From positions 382,979 through 446,978 of the forward strand of contig JAHLLQ010000003.1 of assembly GCA_020444065.1 (NCBI GenBank): a DNA stretch of 64,000 nucleotides, in the 5' to 3' direction. Of this stretch, positions 45,188 to 53,449 are shown one piece after another. Within the stretch, counting starts at the first letter, position 1; each line of letters opens with the position of its first letter. Both the position numbers and the translations under genes were made by a program. This stretch comes from a bacterium (lineage in GTDB: Bacteria; Sumerlaeota; Sumerlaeia; SLMS01; JAHLLQ01). The notes under the pieces are model-generated. The model worked only from the letters and a program-made list of their open reading frames with translations. It searched no databases and was not told the DNA's origin.

Positions 45188-48109
45188 CTACCGCGACGTC
45201 GCGGCGCGATAGGTTTCCAGGGAGATGGCCTCCAGGCGGGCGCCGCCATTGGGGTCCGCCTGGCCGTCGAAGCCCATCAGATCGAATGTGATCGTTAACT
45301 CCTCGGCCTCCATCTCATCCGACAGGGTCAGGAAGGCCGTGGGCGAGATTCGGCCCGGGGGAGCGGAACGCCAGATACTGCAATTTGTTGCACGGTTGTC
45401 CTTCTCGGTGATGCGCAGCCGCAACGCGGGCGCAAGGCCGTCGGCAAACCGTTCAATTCGGGCGCCCACGGCCCACAATGGGCGATCCGGCACGGCACTG
45501 GGCTCCAGCAGTGGGCTGGTCCAGGAGCCGTAGACGTCACCCGAGGAGCCGGGTTGCTGCAAAACCAGCCCGTCGGCCGCAGCGGCCGCCTCCGCTGGCC
45601 TGAAGGCGACGTCCGAGGCCGGCTGCCACCCGTGGGTCTGTCCGGCGAACTCCAGGTGCATTGTCGAGTTCGATCGATACAGATCATCCAACCAGCCGAG
45701 GTTCTCCACTTTCAGATTCTGCACGCGGATCGTTGCGCCTTCCTGGCTCCCGAGCCCCAGAAGATCGAATCCGAACGTCCATTCCTGGACGTCGGCCTCG
45801 GCCAGCAGATACTGCTGGTATTGCCGCCCCCACGGATTCGGAGATTCAAGCGCATCCGGCTGTGCGTCGATTTGTAGCAGGTCCGTCCGCGCGAATGCAT
45901 CGCGATGTATCATCAGGCGGAAGCTCGGCCACTTTCCGGCGGCATCTTCCTCGGCCGCCACCGTCCAGGAAACGCGCAACAATGTCCCTTTCGGAACAGC
46001 CACCGTGCGCGCCGGCGAGACAAAGCCGCCGTATTGCCCCGGGGCGGTGAGCTGCACCTGAAGGGCACCGAACTCGTCCTTGAAGCCCGCGGCGGGAAAC
46101 GCCGGGTTCGTCACACGAGACCATCCCGACGGGCCGCCGCTAAAATCCTCGGACGCCACGACGGTTGCCAGAACCGGTTCATTCCGGCAGCCATCCAGAT
46201 AGCCCGTCACCTCCGGGCACGGGTCGATCACGTCGGGAAACCCGTCCTCGTCGATGTCCGTCGCCGCCGGCAGATCCTCGCCGTAGGCAGCCGTCCGATT
46301 CACCGCCGCCATGGACCGTACCGTCTCGCCGTCCGGATTCAGGACGGGCCCTTCGATCTCGACCGGCGTATTGAAGAGCCACTCGGGGTTGAAGCGCTCG
46401 GCGCCGACGTCGCGCCCGGCGACCTGGAAGCCATCCTCCTCGATTTCCCCATCGCCGTCCACATCGAAGGGCAACTCCTCGGTCTGGTACAACACCAGGC
46501 TGTTCAGGAACGTCACCAGGGCCTCGCGGTCGGCTTCGGAAGCCTTGGCGTAGGCTTCCGCCGCGGCGGCTGCTTCGCCGCCGTGTCGGCGAATGACGGC
46601 ATCCAGATCGAGGCTCGCGCCATCGTGGCCGTAAGGCGCGCCATGTCCGACGCCCCACAGCGGAGGCGTGCGGAAGTGGCGCTGGATCGATCCGTCGAAG
46701 TTCAACTCGGCGAAGCCGTCGCCCATCTCGTGATGGCGGAAGTCGGAGTACACGCCAGTGAAGGTCGCCGCGCCCCGCCGAGGAACTCGCAACCCATCCT
46801 CGATCTGTGACAGGTCTTTGACCTGGGCCTCCAGGCGCCCTGCAGCCTCGTTCCAGGCGGCGCGCAGCTCGAACAGCCGGCGATCGCCCTCGAATCGGCC
46901 ATAGACGTCTGTGCTGGTCGGGTTGGCCGGCTCGATCCGCCAGTCTGGGACGTGACAGGTCGTGCAGCCGAAGCTGTCCATCAGCACCCGGCCGCGGGAG
47001 GTGCGCTCCGTCGGAGGCCGCTGAGCGGGGATCGCCGCGTGGAGTAGGTAGAACTCCAGCAGATCCATCTCGCCCTGCGAGAACTCCTCCAGCACGCCGT
47101 CGCCGTCGGGATCGTCTGCGCTGATGCCCAGGATCGTGCGCGTCACGCCGGCATCCGGCGACGGCTCGACAGAGAACTGCCGCGCTCCATTGACCGAAAT
47201 GCTGGCAACTCCGTCCCTATCCGGGTCGTCTGCGGCAACGCCGTCGTGGGCATCCAACCCGATGTGCGTGTGCATAGCGTTTCGGGCAAAGCCGCGCACC
47301 GTGGAGGACACAGCGCCCTCGCGGTGGCCCCAGCCGAAGATCTGCATTGTGAAGTTATAGCCGGCCACTTCCGGATCGTCGAGGCTCTCCGCGTCGGGCA
47401 GCATGTGCCCGTCGGAATCCACGTACCAGAGGCGGAGCACAGTGTTCAGGTCCGGATGGCCGTCGTGATCGGCGTCCTCATTCTTGCCGAAGGAGAGCGG
47501 CGATTCGCCCGGCGCGGGCTCGACGACCAGTTCAGCTCCGGTCATCTCCTTCAGCGAGATCCACCCATCGCGATCGGTATCGGCCTGGCCCATCAACTTC
47601 ATGCGCGTCTGCAGGCCGATCATCTCGATGGCGCCCGCGCCAAACGCGCTCAGGGTCTGTCGCCCGCGTCCGCTGTTCTTGGGAATGGTCACGCCGGGTC
47701 CGGGTTCGCGCGGCACGTTCGTGTGACACGCGGCGCAACTGGTCACGTCGGCGAGCGGAAGCATTTTCGTGCGTTCGTCGCCGAGTGGCCCGCCGATGAA
47801 GTCGCCGCCGTGGCCGGTCGCGCCGTCGCGTACCCGCCACTGGCGCTGGAACAAGTCACGGCCGCGCTGGAAGGCCAGCCACGGATCGCGCCGGATGAAC
47901 CAACCCGACGTCCCGGGCTCGCGCGCGTCGAAGCTCGACCGAATGCGAATGCGGCGGCTCTTGATGGAAAGGCCGCTCAAGTCCTTCGCCCGGCGATCCG
48001 ACCAGCCCTCGGTGGACGTGCCGGGGCGCTCCGACAATTGCGCCGATGCCGGCCCGACCAGGGCCAGCAACACAACGATCCGGAACGCGAGGACGAGTCG
48101 ATTCCTCAT
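45188..48109 (-). CDS. Secreted di-haem oxidoreductase (DUF1111-like) with calcium repeats and C-terminal beta modules
   Basis: 973 residues from the ATG at 48109 with GAGGGTGGG upstream; signal peptide about 1-24 (GPASAQ). Two haem c motifs are present, CAACH (about residue 120) and CTTCH (about residue 390). YSDFRHHEMGDGFAE and RTPPLWGVGHGAPYGHDGAS match the C-terminal part of di-haem peroxidase-like (DHOR) proteins. Calcium-type loops DTDRDGWISLKEM, DADHDGHPDL, DPDRDGV and DVDGDGEIEEDG are spread between the haem sites. The last 300 residues form two beta-rich modules (FSGGPSGWSRVTN; FAGQTHGWQPASD) resembling the C-terminal modules of the scaffoldin-like protein. It is probably periplasmic or extracellular electron transfer; the substrate is unknown. 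Confidence 0.8.
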   Translation of the reverse strand: MRNRLVLAFRIVVLLALVGPASAQLSERPGTSTEGWSDRRAKDLSGLSIKSRRIRIRSSFDAREPGTSGWFIRRDPWLAFQRGRDLFQRQWRVRDGATGHGGDFIGGPLGDERTKMLPLADVTSCAACHTNVPREPGPGVTIPKNSGRGRQTLSAFGAGAIEMIGLQTRMKLMGQADTDRDGWISLKEMTGAELVVEPAPGESPLSFGKNEDADHDGHPDLNTVLRLWYVDSDGHMLPDAESLDDPEVAGYNFTMQIFGWGHREGAVSSTVRGFARNAMHTHIGLDAHDGVAADDPDRDGVASISVNGARQFSVEPSPDAGVTRTILGISADDPDGDGVLEEFSQGEMDLLEFYLLHAAIPAQRPPTERTSRGRVLMDSFGCTTCHVPDWRIEPANPTSTDVYGRFEGDRRLFELRAAWNEAAGRLEAQVKDLSQIEDGLRVPRRGAATFTGVYSDFRHHEMGDGFAELNFDGSIQRHFRTPPLWGVGHGAPYGHDGASLDLDAVIRRHGGEAAAAAEAYAKASEADREALVTFLNSLVLYQTEELPFDVDGDGEIEEDGFQVAGRDVGAERFNPEWLFNTPVEIEGPVLNPDGETVRSMAAVNRTAAYGEDLPAATDIDEDGFPDVIDPCPEVTGYLDGCRNEPVLATVVASEDFSGGPSGWSRVTNPAFPAAGFKDEFGALQVQLTAPGQYGGFVSPARTVAVPKGTLLRVSWTVAAEEDAAGKWPSFRLMIHRDAFARTDLLQIDAQPDALESPNPWGRQYQQYLLAEADVQEWTFGFDLLGLGSQEGATIRVQNLKVENLGWLDDLYRSNSTMHLEFAGQTHGWQPASDVAFRPAEAAAAADGLVLQQPGSSGDVYGSWTSPLLEPSAVPDRPLWAVGARIERFADGLAPALRLRITEKDNRATNCSIWRSAPPGRISPTAFLTLSDEMEAEELTITFDLMGFDGQADPNGGARLEAISLETYRAATSR

Positions 48110-48156
48110 GACCCACCCTCGCCACGTTCCCATCCCCCCGGCAACGGGAATTGGGC

Positions 48157-48250
48157 GCGATGTGTCGCGCCGTTGGCGCTCGGTGTTCTTGCGCCCGTTA
48201 CCTGGGGTTGGCACCCCAGGCTGGTATGCGGCGCGCCCTCGGCGCTTGCG
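48157..48250 (-). repeat. REP-like repeat, inverted orientation (B1)
   Basis: Contains CGCGCCgttGGCGCTCGGTG, CCTGGGGttggcaCCCCAGG and CTGGTATGCGGCGCGCC. It is the reverse-complement relative of the A-type copies, sharing GCATACCAGCCTGG. Confidence 0.75.
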
Positions 48251-48363
48251 TAAGATCTGAGGACAGGTGGGTAGCGAGGGGTTGAAAGGTTGGCGAAGAC
48301 TCGACACACCCACCTGTGCCGAGGGGATGGGCGGTGCACATCAAGCGCTCGCCCTTCTCCAAT

Positions 48364-48460
48364 GGAGCGCCATCGGCGCGGAGCATACCAGCCTGGCGCG
48401 TTTAGCGCCAGGTACCGTGAGCGCAAGAGGTCGAGGGCTGAAGGCCCGACCGATCGAATC
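48364..48460 (+). repeat. REP-like repeat (A1)
   Basis: Three stems in order: GCGCCatcGGCGC, CCTGGCGCgtttaGCGCCAGG and GGGCTgaaGGCCC. It is virtually identical to the next copy, 101 bases away. Confidence 0.85.
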
Positions 48461-48464
48461 TGAA

Positions 48465-48561
48465 GGAGCGCCATCGGCGCGGAGCATACCAGCCTGGCGC
48501 GTTTAGCGCCAGGTACCGTGAGCGCAAGAGGTCGAGGGCTGAAGGCCCGACCGATCGAATC
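48465..48561 (+). repeat. REP-like repeat (A2)
   Basis: Tandem duplicate of A1 over the full 97 bases, indicating recent copying. Confidence 0.85.
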
Positions 48562-48576
48562 GCAACCAATCCGTCG

Positions 48577-48670
48577 ATGCGTCGCGCCTTTAGCGCTCGG
48601 TGTTTTGGCGCCCGTTACCTGGGGTTGGCACCCCAGGCTGGCATACGGCGCGCCCTCGGCGCTTTGCGTG
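48577..48670 (-). repeat. REP-like repeat, inverted orientation (B2)
   Basis: Same arrangement as B1, with CGCGCCtttAGCGC and CCTGGGGttggcaCCCCAGG stems. With A2 it forms a large inverted pair. Confidence 0.75.
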
Positions 48671-48865
48671 GGCAGAGACGATGCGTGGTTGGGGAGTGAA
48701 CCAAACGTCACCGGAAGCTCCCATGAGTAGATGATCGCTTGGGAGCTATTCCAAGGAGCGAGTACGATGCGCCTTTGGCGCTTGCGTGGGTAAGAGCGGT
48801 TGCTGAGCGGAGGAATTCCGAAGTTCAGGGCCGCGTCTCTCAAGGGGCCCCTCGGTATCGCTGAA

Positions 48866-48958
48866 GGAGCGCCATCGGCGCGGAGCATACCAGCCTGGCG
48901 CGCTTAGCGCCAGGTACCGTGAGCGCAAGAGTTCGAGGGCTGAAGGCCCGACCGATCG
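48866..48958 (+). repeat. REP-like repeat (A3)
   Basis: A-type copy with single-base changes (gcgcttagcgc loop). Confidence 0.85.
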
Positions 48959-49045
48959 TTGAGAGATCATCCCGCGTCTCTTGGGCCACCCGATTGGGCG
49001 ATTGACACTTTCTCACAAGCCATTCGACCTTGGTTGGTGAAAACA

Positions 49046-49132
49046 CCATCTGCGCAGAAATTGCCAGCCTGGCGCGCTTGGCACCAGGTACCATGAACAT
49101 AGGAGTTGGAGGGCTGAAGGCCCGACCCGTCG
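49046..49132 (+). repeat. REP-like repeat (A4), adjoining the transposase start
   Basis: More diverged A-type copy ending two bases before the transposase ATG. In IS200-like and REP-associated transposons the left-end hairpin lies at this place. Confidence 0.7.
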
Positions 49133-49134
49133 CG

Positions 49135-49587
49135 ATGCCTCAATCATTGAGTTTGATCCTGATTCACGTGATCTTCAGTACAAAGGATCGTCGCCCTTTC
49201 ATCGATCACGCGAACCGCCAGGCCCTCCACGCATACATGGCAACTATCGCGCGAAACGAGGGGGCCGAGTGTTATCGCATCGGCGGAGTTGAAGATCATG
49301 TTCATCTGGCGATTCGTCTCCCCCGAACAATGGCAGTGGCCGACTTGATTCGGCAGATCAAGGCCAGTTCATCGAGTTGGATGAAGGAGCAGTCAAAGGA
49401 TCTCGCAGTCTTTGCGTGGCAGCGGGGGTATGCGTGCTTCTCAATCAGCCCGCAGTATCGGCAAGAGCTCCTTGAGTACATCGATAATCAGGAAGAGCAT
49501 CACAGGTCGCGAACCTTTCAGGAGGAGCTTCGGGTGTTCCTCAGTAAGTACGAGGTCGATTATGATGAGGCCTACGTCTGGGATTAG
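49135..49587 (+). CDS. IS200/IS605-like HUH Y1 transposase (REP-associated type)
   Basis: 150 residues from the ATG at 49135; longer frames run into the repeat. The HUH metal-binding motif is His55-Val-His57 in GVEDHVHLAIRLP. The nucleophile is probably Tyr115 in LEYIDNQEEHH. HVIFSTKDRRPFI, FAWQRGYACFSISPQYRQ and the terminal DYDEAYVWD are typical of the full-length single-strand transposase family, so the gene looks intact. No TnpB lies next to it. Repeat copies of opposite orientation sit at once upstream (49046-49132) and 12 bases downstream (49600-49690). Such genes are known to copy or maintain REP sequences in other bacteria. It is likely the driver of the repeat cluster. Confidence 0.9.
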   Translation: MPQSLSLILIHVIFSTKDRRPFIDHANRQALHAYMATIARNEGAECYRIGGVEDHVHLAIRLPRTMAVADLIRQIKASSSSWMKEQSKDLAVFAWQRGYACFSISPQYRQELLEYIDNQEEHHRSRTFQEELRVFLSKYEVDYDEAYVWD

Positions 49588-49599
49588 GGAGTGTGCGAT

Positions 49600-49690
49600 G
49601 GACCGCGCTTTCAGCGCTCGGTGTTTTGGCGCCCGTTACCTGGGGTTGGCACCCCAGGCTGGTATGCGGCGCGCCGTTGGCGCTTGTGTG
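49600..49690 (-). repeat. REP-like repeat, inverted orientation (B3), adjoining the transposase stop
   Basis: B-type copy with CGCGCTttcAGCGC and CCTGGGGttggcaCCCCAGG stems, beginning 12 bases after the transposase stop. Confidence 0.8.
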
Positions 49691-49845
49691 TAGAGGCGAT
49701 GCGTGGTTGGTGAGAAGGCCAAAGGGTAGCGAAGGCCCTCGTATGCAGATGAGCGCTCTTGAGAACACCCTCGGGGTGAATGTGGTGATCCTCGGCGCAC
49801 GCGCAGGTGAGAGTCTGGGTGATTGGACGTCTGGCGCCCCCGACG

Positions 49846-49936
49846 AAGCGCCATCGGCGCGGAGTATACCAGCCTGGCGCGCTTAGCGCCAGGTACCGTG
49901 AGCACAGGAGTCGGAGGGCTGAAGGCCCGACGGATC
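49846..49936 (+). repeat. REP-like repeat (A5)
   Basis: A-type copy with the same three stems, ending with GGGCTgaaGGCCC about 120 bases before the regulator gene. Confidence 0.8.
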
Positions 49937-50058
49937 AGCGCCCCGCCCTCCTTTCGGCTTGCCGTCTCTCCAAAGCCTCCCGATTCTGTGCATACAATCG
50001 CTGCAGGAGGTATCCGGCGATCGCGACGTTACTTGGGATTCGGGGGCCGCTGACTGGG

Positions 50059-51933
50059 ATGCGGCTTGAATTGGGCGATGTGACTTGCCTCGGGCGCGCC
50101 GAGGAGATGGATTTGGTATTGCCCGATGCCGCCGTCTCTCGCGAGCACGCGCGCATTCGCCGACGCAATCTAAGCTGGATTCTTGAGGACGCCGGAAGCC
50201 GCCACGGCACGTTCGTAAATACGGACCGCGTCGATGGCCAGCGCCCGCTGCTGAAGAACGACGTCATTCAAGTCGGGCACTCGCTGTTTCTGTTCGACTC
50301 CGATTTCGACATCCAGAACGCGGATTTCTCCGACCGGTCCGTGTACTTCGCTCAGCCTCACGATGAGACGGTCGAGGTGGCGCCGGTTGCCGTCCTGTCG
50401 CGTACCGAGGTGGGCGGTCCCGAGCCGACCGACGCGGGGATGGATTTCGTCGTTCAGCTCGGCGAACTGTTCGACTCCGCGCGCGTCAGTTTTGCAGATT
50501 CGCTGAACCATGCGTGCGAGCGCCTGGCGCAGTTGTTCCGCACGGATCAGTTGGTTCTGCTGCTGTGGGATACGGCGGCGCGGCGGCTGCGCGTTTCGGT
50601 CGCGATCTCGCGCGACGAGCGCATCCTTGCCGACTCCGCGGTGATTCAGAAGACTTTCCACGAGCGCAAAGCGATGCTGATCAGCGACCGGCCGGACTTG
50701 GCGGCGCCGCCTTCACCGGATGCGCCGAAGGCTCCGGCGAGTCGATCGATCCTCGCGGCGCCCCTGGAAATCGACGACACGGCGATTGGCGCGCTGTACC
50801 TCGAGCGCCAGGAGTTGGATGCCTACTCGCTGCTGGATTTGCGGAATGCTCGCGCCGTTGCAAAGCTGATGGCCGTCTTCATCGAGTCGCGCCAGAAGGC
50901 CGAGGCGCTTGCGCTGCGGATACGCTACGCCGGGCCGGAGTCCGACATTGTCGGCACGAGCGCGCCACTGAGGAGAGCTCTGGAGACGGTTGCGAAGCTG
51001 GCGCCTACCCCCGCCACGGTTCTGCTGGTGGGGGAGACGGGCACAGGCAAGGAGTTGTTTGCGCGGCGGATTCACGACTTGTCGCCGGCCGGCCGCGCGG
51101 GTGCGCCGTACATCGCAGTGAACTGTTCGGCGATTCCGGAATCGCTGTTCGAGTCGCAGTTGTTCGGTCACGAAAAAGGATCCTTCACCGGCGCGATTCG
51201 GATGCAGCGCGGGCTGATCGAGCAGGCGAACGGCGGCACGCTCTTCTTGGATGAGATCGGCGAGATGTCGCTGGCGATGCAGCCGAAGCTGCTGCGTTTC
51301 CTGCAGGAACGTGTGTTCACTCGTGTGGGTGGGACGAAACCCATTCGCGCGGATGTGCGACTGGTGACGGCGACCAACCGGGATCTTCTGGAGGAAGTGC
51401 GCGCTGGGCGTTTCCGCGAGGACCTCTATCATCGAGTCGCCGTGATCCCGATTGAGCTGCCACCGCTCAGAGAGCGCCGTGCCGATGTTGCGCCCCTGGC
51501 CGACCATTTTCTTCAGCTTCACGCCAAGAAACTCGGCAAGCAAATCGTCGGCATCAGCGCCGAGGGGATCATCTCGTTAGAGAAATACGACTGGCCGGGG
51601 AACATCCGAGAGCTCTCCAATTGCATCGAGCGAGCGGTCCTTCTTTGCGATGATAAGGTGGTTCTCCCCAGGCATCTAAGCCTTCCGTTGGCGGGCCGGA
51701 TGGTATCCGCGTCGCCTTCGCAGGGCCCAGGCGCGGCGCCGACGCCGCTTCCCATCACGCCATCTCGGCCGGCGGCCGGTTCGGACTGGCCCCTGTCTCG
51801 CGTAGAAGCGGAACACATCGCCCGGGTCCTGGAGGCGAATGGCCACAACCAGGTGCAGGCAGCGGAGGTGCTGGGGATCCACCGAAATACGCTGCGCAAG
51901 AAGATCCGGGAATACGATCTGAAGTCAGAATGA
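50059..51933 (+). CDS. FHA-domain sigma-54-dependent transcriptional activator
   Basis: 624 residues from the ATG at 50059. The FHA fold seems to begin upstream (IRGPLTGM); the best ribosome site, AGGAGG at 50005-50010, points to an ATC at 50020, so the true start is uncertain. FHA shows GRAEEMDLVLPD, VSREHARI and GSRHGTFVN (about 1-95), binding phosphothreonine. A GAF-like region spans about 140-290. The AAA+ domain (about 305-540) has Walker A GETGTGKE, the sigma-54 loop GSFTGA (usual GAFTGA has Ala) and Walker B GGTLFLDEIGE. A Fis-type HTH (NQVQAAEVLGIHRNTLRKKI) ends the protein. It activates sigma-54 promoters after a phosphorylation signal. The LarA-like gene follows. Confidence 0.9.
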   Translation: MRLELGDVTCLGRAEEMDLVLPDAAVSREHARIRRRNLSWILEDAGSRHGTFVNTDRVDGQRPLLKNDVIQVGHSLFLFDSDFDIQNADFSDRSVYFAQPHDETVEVAPVAVLSRTEVGGPEPTDAGMDFVVQLGELFDSARVSFADSLNHACERLAQLFRTDQLVLLLWDTAARRLRVSVAISRDERILADSAVIQKTFHERKAMLISDRPDLAAPPSPDAPKAPASRSILAAPLEIDDTAIGALYLERQELDAYSLLDLRNARAVAKLMAVFIESRQKAEALALRIRYAGPESDIVGTSAPLRRALETVAKLAPTPATVLLVGETGTGKELFARRIHDLSPAGRAGAPYIAVNCSAIPESLFESQLFGHEKGSFTGAIRMQRGLIEQANGGTLFLDEIGEMSLAMQPKLLRFLQERVFTRVGGTKPIRADVRLVTATNRDLLEEVRAGRFREDLYHRVAVIPIELPPLRERRADVAPLADHFLQLHAKKLGKQIVGISAEGIISLEKYDWPGNIRELSNCIERAVLLCDDKVVLPRHLSLPLAGRMVSASPSQGPGAAPTPLPITPSRPAAGSDWPLSRVEAEHIARVLEANGHNQVQAAEVLGIHRNTLRKKIREYDLKSE

Positions 51934-52056
51934 CGGCGGATTGCCGGGAAGCCCGGTCCCGGCGGGGAATGAAAAACTCCCTGCTCTCCGGCGTTGACGA
52001 CCCCTCTTTGTTCCCCTAAGAACCAAGGATGTTCTCATGCGACCGGAGTGCCGCTC

Positions 52057-53367
52057 ATGCACGTAAAACTGCCGTTTGGCGATGACATGCTCCCCGTTGA
52101 TGTTCCGGACAACTGGATCAACGGGCGTTGTTATCGTTCCCACCGCTACGAACAGGCAGGAGACGAGCGCGCCGAGTTGCTGGCTGCTTTCAACGATCCG
52201 ATCGGGATCGATTCGTTCGAGCGCCTCGTGGCCGGACGATCCAACGCGGTCGTGGCGATCGATTCCTCCGCGCCGGGGTTGTTCCCGGAGTTCCTGGGCG
52301 AGTTCCTGGAGGAGTTGGAAGAGGCGAGCAGCCTCGATGCAAAGGACATCCTGGTACTTCTAACGAATTTCTACTGGAATCCCAGCGGCCGTGAATTGAT
52401 CGAGGAACTGGTTCCCCAGGACATCCGCGACCGCTATCCCGTGGCGTTGCATGATCCGACGGACTACGGTGCTTCCCGCGAGATCGGCAATGTGCTCGAT
52501 CATTATCCGCTGCGCATCAACACGGGCTACCTGGATGCGGATCTGAAGATCGTGATCGGGCCGGTGTATCCGCATCTGCTCCGCGGCTTCAGCGGCGGCC
52601 GCGCCGTGATCACGCCGGGGCTTGCGAACGAAGATACGCTGCGCCACATGTACAGTTTCGAGAACGTTTCCGACCCGAATGTGGTTTATGGGATCATTCG
52701 TGACAATCCGTTCCACAAGGCCGGCCTCGATGCGATGGGCAAGGCCGGGTGCGATGTGGCGGTTTCCGTGATGATGACGCCAGAGGGCAAACTATCGCGC
52801 GTTGTCGTCGGCGAGCCGGGCCAGTCTCACATCGCGGCCGTCGGCATGGTTCGCGAAATGATGAACGTGAGCCTGAAGGAACCGATGGACATCGTGGTGA
52901 CCGGCGGCGGGGGAGCACCCCACGACGCGACGGTTCTCCAGATGGTGAATGTGCTGTCGGCCGTTCTGCCCGCCTTGAAAGACGATGGAACCATCGTCCT
53001 GACGGCGAAGCTGGCCGATGGGATTGGTCCCGACCCGCTGCGCGATATTCTTCTCCATTGCGACGGGCCGCGTAGCTTCCGCGAAAAATACAGCAAGCCG
53101 GAGAACTTCACGCCCGGGCAGTGGGTGGCGCAGGTGTTCTACCAGATTCTCGCCAAGCATGAAGTGATCGTTTTGGCAGACGGCATGAGCGAAGACGAAC
53201 TGTGGGCCACGGGCATGACGCCAACGAGCGACTTGCAGGAAGCCGTCGAAGTCGCCATGCAAGGTCACGGACAGCGCTGCAAAATCTGCGCGCTTCCGGA
53301 CGGACCGTTTACGCTCGTCACGGTCGCTCCGCCATCCGGCGCCCGGACCCCGGGAATCCCTGGCTGA
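52057..53367 (+). CDS. LarA-like (DUF2088) nickel-pincer-enzyme family protein
   Basis: 436 residues from the ATG at 52057 with CGGAG upstream. IVIGPVYPHLLRGFSGGRAVITPGLA near residue 165 is the family core, in which LarA has GFSGG(K/R)ALLPGL. DIVVTGGGGAPHDATVLQ and GIGPDPLRDIL match the C-terminal domain. LarA proteins are lactate racemases or other alpha-hydroxyacid racemases/epimerases using a nickel-pincer cofactor. The N-terminal half is diverged: the usual GTHRP-type histidine motif is not clear, so the substrate is open. The larB/C/E cofactor genes are absent here. It follows the sigma-54 activator and may be its target. Confidence 0.75.
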   Translation: MHVKLPFGDDMLPVDVPDNWINGRCYRSHRYEQAGDERAELLAAFNDPIGIDSFERLVAGRSNAVVAIDSSAPGLFPEFLGEFLEELEEASSLDAKDILVLLTNFYWNPSGRELIEELVPQDIRDRYPVALHDPTDYGASREIGNVLDHYPLRINTGYLDADLKIVIGPVYPHLLRGFSGGRAVITPGLANEDTLRHMYSFENVSDPNVVYGIIRDNPFHKAGLDAMGKAGCDVAVSVMMTPEGKLSRVVVGEPGQSHIAAVGMVREMMNVSLKEPMDIVVTGGGGAPHDATVLQMVNVLSAVLPALKDDGTIVLTAKLADGIGPDPLRDILLHCDGPRSFREKYSKPENFTPGQWVAQVFYQILAKHEVIVLADGMSEDELWATGMTPTSDLQEAVEVAMQGHGQRCKICALPDGPFTLVTVAPPSGARTPGIPG

Positions 53368-53385
53368 TTGACCTTGGTTATATCA

Positions 53386-53429
53386 AAACGAACTGCACCC
53401 GCCTCGGCCGAGGCGGGTGCAGTTCGTTT
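53386..53429. terminator. 44-bp perfect palindrome, bidirectional terminator
   Basis: Two 22-base arms (left begins AAACGAACTGCACCC, right ends GGGTGCAGTTCGTTT) with no loop between convergent genes. The A-run on one side and T-run on the other allow termination in both directions. Confidence 0.85.
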
Positions 53430-53449
53430 AGGAGTTTGGTAACTTGCGA

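Noticed and set aside
45188-45215. Terminator at 45123-45160 acting on the di-haem gene
   Set aside because: The U-run is on the plus strand; on the minus strand the stem is followed by AAGTCTGG, not a T-run.
48157-49936. CRISPR array
   Set aside because: Repeats are about 95 bp, palindromic, in both orientations and irregularly spaced, with no cas genes.
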